From contig CAMNDA010000224.1 of NCBI GenBank assembly GCA_946534745.1, positions 1 to 8,313 on the forward strand: a DNA stretch of 8,313 nucleotides. The letters run 5' to 3'. Shown here piece by piece: positions 1-5,541 of this stretch (position 1 is its first letter; every line of letters starts with the position of its first letter). The DNA comes from an uncultured Verrucomicrobiota bacterium. GTDB taxonomy: Bacteria > Verrucomicrobiota > Kiritimatiellia > RFP12 > UBA3636. Below the pieces are notes generated by a model. The model had not been told where the DNA came from. It worked only from the letters and a program-made list of their open reading frames with translations, and made no database searches. The position numbers and the translations under genes were made by a program.

Positions 1-826
1 CGTTGAGCGCCAGGTTCGCGCGGAAGGCGTCGAGCGCCTCCGCGGAGGCGTCGACCGCCGTCACGCTCGCCGCGCCGCCCGCGAGGCACGCGAGCGAGAA
101 GCCGCCGTCGTAGCAGAAGGCGTCGAGCACGTCGCGCCCCGCGGCGAGCGCGCCGACGCGGGCGCGGTTCTCCGCCTGGTCGAGGTAGGCCCCCGTCTTC
201 TGTCCGCGCGCGAGGTCGACGGCCGAGCGGATCCCGCACGAGACGATCTCCACCCGCGAAAGGTCGGGCTCCGCGGCGCCGGGGCGCGACGCGAGGACGC
301 CGACGCGCGGCCCGAGCCCCTCGCGGGCGCGGGCGGGGGCGTCGGAGCGCTCGTAGACGACGGAGACGGAGGGGAAGAGGTCGAGCAGCTGCGCGGCGAG
401 CGCGGAGCGGAGGCGCTCGAAGCCGGCGGAGAGGATCTGGACGCAGAGCACGTCCGCGTAGCGGTCGACGACGAGCCCCGGGAGACCGTCGCCCTCGCCG
501 TGCACGACGCGCAGCGCGTTGCGCGTCGCCGCGTTCCAGAGCGGGGCCCGCAGCGCCCACGCGGCGGCGAGGCGGCCGCCGAGCCAGAAGGCGTCCGGCG
601 TCTCGGACTCGTCGAAGACGACGGCGCGGACGCGGATCTGCGACTCCGGCGACCAGAATCCGCGCGCGAGGAAGTCGCCGCGCGCGGAGCGGACCTCGAC
701 CGCGGCGCCGGGGGCGGGGTCGCCGTCGACGCCGTCGACGGCGCCCGAGAACACCCAGGGGTGGCGGCGCAGGAGGGACTTCTCGCGCCCGGGCTTCAGG
801 CGGACGACGGGCAGGGCTTCGGACAT
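1..826 (-). CDS. rlmI: RlmI-family 23S rRNA (cytosine-C5) methyltransferase, C-terminus off the left edge
   Basis: This is a class I SAM-dependent methyltransferase of the RlmI/COG1092 family, a cytoplasmic enzyme that methylates a cytosine in 23S rRNA. I translated 275 codons from the ATG at 826; the frame stays open to the window edge. Residues about 5-75 look like the N-terminal PUA RNA-binding domain (HPWVFSGAV at 22-30). A linker follows with GEGDGLPGLVVDRYADVL (110-127), a family hallmark. The catalytic fold begins with GQKTGAYLDQAENR (208-221) and the SAM-binding loop DAFCYDGGFSL (235-245), then VDAS (258-261) as the acidic strand end. Family members have about 390-400 residues, so roughly 120 are missing, including the expected catalytic Cys region. 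No Shine-Dalgarno site is visible: the 19 nt before the ATG are pyrimidine-rich on the coding strand. It probably depends on the upstream tRNA promoter. The exact rRNA target is taken from the E. coli homologue. Confidence 0.9.
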   Translation of the reverse strand, partial: MSEALPVVRLKPGREKSLLRRHPWVFSGAVDGVDGDPAPGAAVEVRSARGDFLARGFWSPESQIRVRAVVFDESETPDAFWLGGRLAAAWALRAPLWNAATRNALRVVHGEGDGLPGLVVDRYADVLCVQILSAGFERLRSALAAQLLDLFPSVSVVYERSDAPARAREGLGPRVGVLASRPGAAEPDLSRVEIVSCGIRSAVDLARGQKTGAYLDQAENRARVGALAAGRDVLDAFCYDGGFSLACLAGGAASVTAVDASAEALDAFRANLALN

Positions 827-845
827 CGGGCGGGGGAGGGGAGAG

Positions 846-920
846 TGGAGCCAGCGACAGGAGTCGAACCTGCAACCTGCTGATTACAAATCAGCCGCAC
901 TGCCATTGTGCTACACTGGC
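846..920 (-). tRNA. tRNA-Thr(UGU), with encoded CCA
   Basis: The minus strand folds into a complete cloverleaf. The acceptor stem is GCCAGTG paired with CGCTGGC (7 bp, one G-T pair). The D stem is GCAC/GTGC with a 7-nt loop that keeps GG. The anticodon stem is GCTGA/TCAGC with loop TTTGTAA, giving anticodon TGT (plus-strand 886-888), which reads ACA threonine codons. The variable loop is 5 nt. The T arm is GCAGG/CCTGT around TTCGACT. The discriminator is U (849), and CCA is encoded at 848-846. A sigma70-like promoter lies upstream and the rlmI-family start codon lies 19 nt downstream, so the tRNA is likely excised from a tRNA-mRNA precursor. Confidence 0.96.
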
Positions 921-939
921 GCGTTCGGAACGGCGGGGC

Positions 940-968
940 ATTCTAGCGGAAACGCGCGGCGGATTCAA
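940..968 (-). promoter_or_regulatory. sigma70-type promoter of tRNA-Thr and the downstream methyltransferase
   Basis: Read on the minus strand, TTGAAT (968-963) and TAGAAT (945-940) are separated by exactly 17 bp and lie in otherwise GC-rich DNA. Transcription should begin near 932-934, leaving a 5' leader of about 12-14 nt before the mature tRNA end at 920. Each hexamer differs from consensus at two positions or fewer. Confidence 0.82.
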
Positions 969-974
969 GCGCGC

Positions 975-1003
975 TTGCCTCGCCCGGAACGCCGTGCTAG
1001 AAT
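975..1003 (+). promoter_or_regulatory. sigma70-type promoter of hldD
   Basis: TTGCCT (975-980) and TAGAAT (998-1003) are separated by 17 bp. The -10 box ends 8 nt before the ATG at 1012, so the expected start of transcription is at or next to the start codon and the mRNA would have no leader. The -35 box is back to back with that of the tRNA promoter, six bases apart, inside the 12-bp palindrome CAAGCGCGCTTG (966-977). Confidence 0.78.
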
Positions 1004-1011
1004 CGCCGGCC

Positions 1012-1974
1012 ATGAAATGCATCGTCACCGGCGGGGCCGGGCTCATCGGATCCAACATCGTGCGGCTGCTCAACGCGCGGGGCGAGACGGACGTGCTCGT
1101 CGTCGACCACCTGCGCGGCGACCCGCTCAAGAGGCGCAACCTCGACTCCCTGTCCTTCGCGCGGTACCTGGAGCGCGACGAGTTCCGCGAGGCCGTGCGC
1201 GCGGGGGAGATCGCGCCGCCGGAGAGGTTCTTCCACCTCGGCGCGTGCTCGTCGACGACGGAGACGGACGAGTCGTTCCTCGACGACAACAACACCGGCT
1301 ACACGCGCGAGATGTGCGAGTGGTGCCTCGCGAACGGAGCCCGCTTCGTCTACGCCTCCTCCGCCGCGACCTACGGCGACGGCTCGCTCGGCTACTCGGA
1401 CGACGAGGCGCGCATCCCGGACCTGAGGCCGCTCAACCTCTACGGCTGGAGCAAGCAGAAGTTCGACCTCTGGGCTCTCTCGACCGGCGCGTCGAAACGG
1501 ATCGCCGGCCTCAAGTACTTCAACGTCTTCGGCCCCGGCGAGGACCACAAGGGCGAGATGCGCTCGGTCGTCGCGAAGCAGTACGCGACGGTGCGCGACG
1601 AGGGCCGGATCGCCCTCTTCCGGAGCGACCGCCCGGACTACGCCGACGGCTGCCAGGACCGCGACTTCGTCTACGTGAAGGACGCCGCGGCGGTGACGGT
1701 GTGGCTCGGCGACCACCCCGAGGTCAACGGCATCTACAACTGCGGAACCGGCCAGGCCCGCACCTGGCTCGACCTCGCGCGCGCCCTCTTCGCGGCGGTC
1801 GGGCGCGAGCCGCGCATCGACTTCGTCGACATGCCGGAGAAGCTCCGGGGCAAGTACCAGTACCACACGGAGGCGGAGATGGCCAAGCTCCGCGCGGCGG
1901 GGTGCGACGTGCCCTTCCGCCCGCTCGAGGACGCGGTGAAGGACTACGTCGAGACCCACCTCTCGCGCGTCTAG
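1012..1974 (+). CDS. hldD: ADP-L-glycero-D-manno-heptose 6-epimerase
   Basis: HldD (RfaD) is a cytoplasmic NADP-dependent extended short-chain dehydrogenase. It inverts C6 of ADP-D-glycero-D-manno-heptose to give the ADP-L,D-heptose used in lipopolysaccharide inner core. The 320-residue product is close to the roughly 310 residues of the E. coli enzyme and is colinear with it as I recall that sequence. Visible motifs are the Rossmann loop TGGAGLIGSN (6-15), the signature ACSSTTETD (78-86), YASSAATYG (114-122), the catalytic pair Y144 and K148 in YGWSK, the family lysine K180 in DHKGEM, and KLRGKYQ (277-283) near the C-terminus. The ATG at 1012 is chosen over the in-frame GTG at 994, because 994 precedes the -10 box and MKCIVTGGAG is the normal N-terminus. 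The stop codon overlaps that of the convergent gene. No other heptose-pathway gene is in the window. Confidence 0.95.
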   Translation: MKCIVTGGAGLIGSNIVRLLNARGETDVLVVDHLRGDPLKRRNLDSLSFARYLERDEFREAVRAGEIAPPERFFHLGACSSTTETDESFLDDNNTGYTREMCEWCLANGARFVYASSAATYGDGSLGYSDDEARIPDLRPLNLYGWSKQKFDLWALSTGASKRIAGLKYFNVFGPGEDHKGEMRSVVAKQYATVRDEGRIALFRSDRPDYADGCQDRDFVYVKDAAAVTVWLGDHPEVNGIYNCGTGQARTWLDLARALFAAVGREPRIDFVDMPEKLRGKYQYHTEAEMAKLRAAGCDVPFRPLEDAVKDYVETHLSRV

Positions 1975-1983
1975 TAGACGCGC
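1965..1983. terminator. Hairpin on the overlapping stop codons, candidate bidirectional terminator
   Basis: GCGCGTCT (1965-1972) and AGACGCGC (1976-1983) form a perfect 8-bp stem around a 3-nt loop. Both convergent stop codons lie inside it, in the CTAG at 1971-1974. The hairpin would form in transcripts from either strand. Neither side is followed by a T-rich tract, so it is not a classical intrinsic terminator. It could instead be an mRNA 3' end stabiliser or a chance palindrome in GC-rich DNA. Confidence 0.4.
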
Positions 1984-3572
1984 CAGTGGATCGAGAGCTT
2001 GCCGGGGAAGCCGGTGCGCGGGTTCGGGAGGCGGATGCCGTCGACGCGGACGGCGAGCAGGCGCCCCTCGCCGTTCTGGAACACCACCACCTCGCCCCGG
2101 TGGACGGTGCGCGAGCCGGGCGCGAAGACCAGGTCGTCGAACCCACGGGGCGTGTTCGGGAGGCGCTTGAAGCCCTTCTTGCCGCCGATCTGGCGCACGA
2201 AGTCCGCGCCGGCGAAGACGACCTCCTCGCTCGGTCCGCGCATCCATCGCATGTCGAACTGCGTCCCGTCCGCCTTGATCGTGAACTTCCCGTCGTTCTG
2301 CGTGAAGTCGAAGTCCCAGTCGTCGTCCTTCTTCGTCGTCTCGAGCGTGTAGGGGTCGCCGCGCGCGGCCGCGTCGGCCTCCGCCTCGGCGCGCTTCTCG
2401 GCCTTCGTCTTCGCGAACTGGCAGCGCCGGCCCTCGGACGAGGCGCGGAAGGCCTCGGCGTCCTCCGCACCGATCACGTAGGCCAGATAGGTCACCGTGC
2501 CGGCGTTGTCGACGAGGTGCTCGAGGTCCTGCCCCGGCTCCTCGCCGATGCGCAGCCGCACCTCGCCGCCGTCCTCGACGGTGTAGACGAACGGCGCGGC
2601 GTCGGTCTGGCCCGGCACGCCGAGCGTCTCGCCGTCGGCGCCGACGAGGGCGAGACGCTCGCGCTCGTCGACGCGCGGCACGTCGGGCTTCACCGGGAAG
2701 CGGCGGTTCTCCTCGCTCGTCCATTCGCCGGACTTGTAGCGCAGGACCAGCAGGTCGCCGTCCTCGAACGGGCCGATGCCGACGCCGGGCAGCGTCGAGT
2801 CGATCTCGACGACGTACGGGTCGGATAGCCAACCGCCGGCGGGCGCGGCGGGCGGCTGGGCCGGGGGCGGCGGGGTCGCGGCCTGCGGGGCCGGCTCCTG
2901 CGGAGCGGGTCGCGCGGGAGGAAGCTCGTCGAGCGGGTCGGGCGCGTAGGGGTTCGGCGGCTCGGGCGGATCGCCGCCGGCGACGGCGGGCTGCGGCGCG
3001 GGCTGGGGCTTGGGCGCGGGCTGCGGCGCGGCCGGCTTCGCCGCCTCCTGCGGCGGCGTGGCGAAGGGATCGTTCGGGTCGTAGGCGGGACGCTTCGGCG
3101 CGGCGGTCGCTTCCTCCGGGGCCGGAGGCGGCGCGGCGAAGGGATCGTTCGGGTCGTAGTCCGGCCTCTTCGGGGCGGCGGGCTCGGCGAACGGGTCGGC
3201 GGAGGAGCCCGCGAAGGGATCGCCGCCCCCGTCGTCCCCCGCGAACGGGTCCTCGGCCTCGGCGCGGAGGTCCTCGCGGTAGAGCAGGACCTTCTCGCGG
3301 TAGGCGCGGACCTCGGAGGCGTAGTCGGCCTTTCCGGCCGCGGAGAGCTTGCTCTCGACGCCGGCGAGGTAGGAGAGGAACGACTCGGCGGCCACGCTGC
3401 GCTCGGTGTCGTCCGGCGCGGCGCGGAGCTTCGCGACGAACGCCGCGGCCTGCTTCTCGAGCGCGGCGTAGGCGGGCGAGGGGGCGGCGTAGGCGAGATC
3501 GTCCGGGATGTCGGCGGCCGCGGCGGCGGCGGCGAGGAGGAGCAGAAGGGGAAGGACCGGGAATCGTTTCAT
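1971..3572 (-). CDS. Exported protein with DPFA repeats and a Pro-rich linker, unknown function
   Basis: I do not recognise this 533-residue protein. It starts MKRF and has a Sec-type signal peptide (basic residues, then a Leu/Ala-rich core to about residue 20), so it should be exported. Residues 30-105 are charged and probably helical. Residues 106-245 are low-complexity and Pro/Ala-rich. They hold five DPFA motifs (DPF at 108, 118, 126, 143 and 168) and a duplicated 16-residue unit PKRPxYDPNDPFAxPP at 134-149 and 159-174. Residues 248-533 look like a folded, beta-rich domain ending in HWRVY, with a charged Lys/Glu/Asp stretch at about 386-420. The ATG at 3572 is preferred to the in-frame ATG at 3593, because it places the signal peptide at the N-terminus and follows a GGAG site. 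It is the last gene of the apparent rarA operon, 13 nt after the hydrolase stop. A role on the cell surface or in the periplasm is only a guess. Confidence 0.85.
   Translation of the reverse strand: MKRFPVLPLLLLLAAAAAAADIPDDLAYAAPSPAYAALEKQAAAFVAKLRAAPDDTERSVAAESFLSYLAGVESKLSAAGKADYASEVRAYREKVLLYREDLRAEAEDPFAGDDGGGDPFAGSSADPFAEPAAPKRPDYDPNDPFAAPPPAPEEATAAPKRPAYDPNDPFATPPQEAAKPAAPQPAPKPQPAPQPAVAGGDPPEPPNPYAPDPLDELPPARPAPQEPAPQAATPPPPAQPPAAPAGGWLSDPYVVEIDSTLPGVGIGPFEDGDLLVLRYKSGEWTSEENRRFPVKPDVPRVDERERLALVGADGETLGVPGQTDAAPFVYTVEDGGEVRLRIGEEPGQDLEHLVDNAGTVTYLAYVIGAEDAEAFRASSEGRRCQFAKTKAEKRAEAEADAAARGDPYTLETTKKDDDWDFDFTQNDGKFTIKADGTQFDMRWMRGPSEEVVFAGADFVRQIGGKKGFKRLPNTPRGFDDLVFAPGSRTVHRGEVVVFQNGEGRLLAVRVDGIRLPNPRTGFPGKLSIHWRVY
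3061..3159. repeat. 24-bp direct repeat inside the DPFA-protein gene
   Basis: The 24 bases at 3061-3084 recur exactly at 3136-3159, an offset of 75 bp or 25 codons. They encode the conserved core YDPNDPFA of the duplicated linker unit. Flanking bases are similar but diverged, which points to an in-frame duplication that later drifted. A perfect in-frame repeat could allow linker-length change by slippage. Confidence 0.85.
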
Positions 3573-3580
3573 CGAAGGGG

Positions 3581-3584
3581 CTCC
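3581..3584 (-). promoter_or_regulatory. Shine-Dalgarno site that fixes the start of the DPFA-protein gene
   Basis: GGAG on the minus strand ends 8 nt before the ATG at 3572 and lies just downstream of the TGA (3588-3586) of the preceding gene. This spacing supports translation from 3572 rather than from the ATG at 3593, which would overlap the upstream gene. Confidence 0.6.
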
Positions 3585-3585
3585 G

Positions 3586-5529
3586 TCAGCCATGGCGCAG
3601 GACCGCGGGCTCGAGGGGAAGGAGGGGCAGGCGCAGGAGCGCGCCGTCCGCGGTCCGTTCGAAGGGGACGGGCCGCCACGAGGCGTCCGGGGCCAGGCGT
3701 TCGATGCGCGAAGGTGCGGGTCCGGCGAGCGCGAGGGGCAGCTCCTCGAGCGGGTCGAGGCTCGTCCGAAGCGCCGCCCAGAGGCGCGTGCCGTCCGCCG
3801 CGCGCCCGGCGCGGAGGAGCAGGCCGTCGTCGCCCGCGAAGAGCGCGCCGCCGCTCCACGCGGCGCGGTCGCCGCCGCAGAGCTCGTCGAGCATCGCCGC
3901 GAGGCGCGCCTTGCGCGTCTGGTTCCAGAGGTGCGAGACGTCGAGGTTCACGCCGGGGGCGGCGGACGGGAGGCGGAAGGCGACCGAGAGGACGCGGCCG
4001 CCCTCGGCGTTGTCGAAGAGCAGCGCGCCCGGCCCGACGGGTTCCGAGTCCGGCGCGAGCGCCCACGCGCGGTGGCGCAGCGCCGAGAGCTCGCGCGCGG
4101 CAGGGTCGTGCTCGCGCAGGTCGGCGGCGTCCGGGACGGGGCGGTTCACGCACCCGCCGCCCCACGTCTCGAAGGAAGCGCGCGGGCGGCCCGCGCCGTC
4201 GCGCGCGGCGACGCCGGTCAGCGCCGCGAAGCCGCGCCTGGCCAGCTCGACCGCGGCGCCGCCGTCGAGCAGCGCGCGGCCGCGCAGGATGGCGCGCAGC
4301 TCGTTGTCGGAGAGCACGAGGACGTCGTGGCCCGAGAGGGCGAACGGCCGATCCCGCGCGTCGCCGGCCACGACGGTGTTTTCGTAGGGGAAGCCGAAGA
4401 GGCCGAAGACCGACGAACCCCAGTCGGGGCCCCACGCGGCGGTGGCGGCGAGCGGGACGCGGACGCCCTCCCAGCGCGGCCGCAGCGCGGCGAGCGCGGG
4501 ATAGAGGGCCTTGTTGCGGGCGAGGAGGCGCCGGTAGGCCTCGCCGCTCTCGGGCTCCCATTCGTGGAGGCGGGAGATCCAGAGCTTGGCGCCGGCGCAG
4601 CCTTCGAGGAGACTCAGGCAGAGGTGGTAGTGGAGGATCGCGGCGGGCGTGGCCCAGCGGTTGTGCGGGCAGGTGTCCGGCTCGCAGAGCACGTCCGCGT
4701 CCGGCCCGGCCTGCGCGAGCTGCCACGCGGTACCGTGGAGCCAGAACGGGATGTCTCGGAGCGTTTCGCGCATGTAGCGGCCGTTGTTGAGGCGGACGGC
4801 GGGGCGCTGCCCCGGCGCGGCGAGAAGGGCGGCGAAACGAGGCGCGCGCGTCATCTCGTAGCCGCAGCTGCAGAGGATCGCGGGAAGGCCGGGCCGGGCC
4901 GCGTCGATCGCGGAGCGGACGTCGCGGAAGAAACGCTCCATCGAGTCGTCCTGCGTTTCGTCGAACGCGCGCTGCAGCGCGGGGTCGGAGCCGGACGCGA
5001 GCGCGGCGGCGAGATCCTCGAACGACCGCTCCGGCGCGCCGAGGCGGCGCGCGAGGGCGGCGCGGTGCAGCGGGCAGAGGCAGCCGCCGTAGCCGGAGCC
5101 GAGGCGCGTGTCGTCGTCGAGGAGGAGGAAGTCGGGATCCGCCTCCGCCACGAGTGCCGAGACCTGCGCGCGGACATAGGCGCGGAAGTCGTCGTCGAGC
5201 GGGCAGCAGACGTGGGGCGCGCGGCCGTCGCGCAGGCGCAGCGTCTGGAACGGGCTTGGCGAATCGGGGGCGTAGCCGTGGCCCATCGAAGACTGGACGA
5301 GGACGCCGACACGCAGGCCGGAGCCATCGAGCCGGCGCTTCATCGCGGCGACGCGCGGGGCGTAGGCGGCGGCCTTGTCGATCGGAGGATCGCCCTCGGG
5401 GTGGAGAGAGCAGGAAAAGGCGACGGCTTCGACGCAGGTCTCCCGGGCGAGCCGGCGCAGGTCGGCCTCGATCTCCTCCTCGCGGCCGTCGAGGAGGGGG
5501 GCGATGTTGATCCAGAGCGGTGCGTCCAT
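3586..5529 (-). CDS. Putative GH42-like glycoside hydrolase (divergent beta-galactosidase fold), cytoplasmic
   Basis: The 647-residue protein has no signal peptide. It reads as a clan GH-A TIM-barrel hydrolase followed by a flavodoxin-like trimerisation domain and a C-terminal beta domain. Residues 1-345 resemble the GH42 barrel. Strand 4 ends in LLLDDDTRLG (135-144), where GH42 enzymes carry the Asn-Glu acid/base. It is followed by C150-x-C152-x-x-H155 and preceded by C108-C109, a layout like the Zn-binding cysteines of GH42 beta-galactosidases. VLCEPDTCPHNRW (280-292) resembles the GH42 nucleophile strand, making E283 the candidate nucleophile. GCAGAKLWISRLHEWEP (310-326) matches the next strand. 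Residues 354-440 look like the trimerisation domain. The substrate is unknown, and the apparent Asp at the acid/base position (D140) makes a different activity possible. The gene starts 12 nt after the rarA stop, with no clear ribosome site. I am confident of a hydrolase-like barrel, less so of the family. Confidence 0.75.
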   Translation of the reverse strand: MDAPLWINIAPLLDGREEEIEADLRRLARETCVEAVAFSCSLHPEGDPPIDKAAAYAPRVAAMKRRLDGSGLRVGVLVQSSMGHGYAPDSPSPFQTLRLRDGRAPHVCCPLDDDFRAYVRAQVSALVAEADPDFLLLDDDTRLGSGYGGCLCPLHRAALARRLGAPERSFEDLAAALASGSDPALQRAFDETQDDSMERFFRDVRSAIDAARPGLPAILCSCGYEMTRAPRFAALLAAPGQRPAVRLNNGRYMRETLRDIPFWLHGTAWQLAQAGPDADVLCEPDTCPHNRWATPAAILHYHLCLSLLEGCAGAKLWISRLHEWEPESGEAYRRLLARNKALYPALAALRPRWEGVRVPLAATAAWGPDWGSSVFGLFGFPYENTVVAGDARDRPFALSGHDVLVLSDNELRAILRGRALLDGGAAVELARRGFAALTGVAARDGAGRPRASFETWGGGCVNRPVPDAADLREHDPAARELSALRHRAWALAPDSEPVGPGALLFDNAEGGRVLSVAFRLPSAAPGVNLDVSHLWNQTRKARLAAMLDELCGGDRAAWSGGALFAGDDGLLLRAGRAADGTRLWAALRTSLDPLEELPLALAGPAPSRIERLAPDASWRPVPFERTADGALLRLPLLPLEPAVLRHG

Positions 5530-5541
5530 GGCGGGAGCCGG

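Noticed and set aside
846..920. tRNA-Thr as an integration site for a mobile element
   Set aside because: No integrase gene and no repeat of the tRNA 3' end is visible; the tRNA is followed directly by a housekeeping gene.
994..1011. Upstream GTG start for hldD
   Set aside because: It lies before and overlaps the -10 box, and adds residues not found at the N-terminus of HldD.
519..2828. Plus-strand open frame of 769 codons
   Set aside because: It is a GC-rich shadow: Arg/Ala-dominated, and crosses the tRNA, hldD in another frame, and the opposite-strand gene, with no recognisable domain.
997..2832. Minus-strand open frame of 611 codons antisense to hldD
   Set aside because: It has Arg-rich low-complexity content and conflicts with hldD and the DPFA-protein frame, both well supported.
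3573..3593. Upstream ATG start for the DPFA protein
   Set aside because: It would overlap the hydrolase stop and put seven residues before the signal peptide; the ATG at 3572 has a GGAG site.
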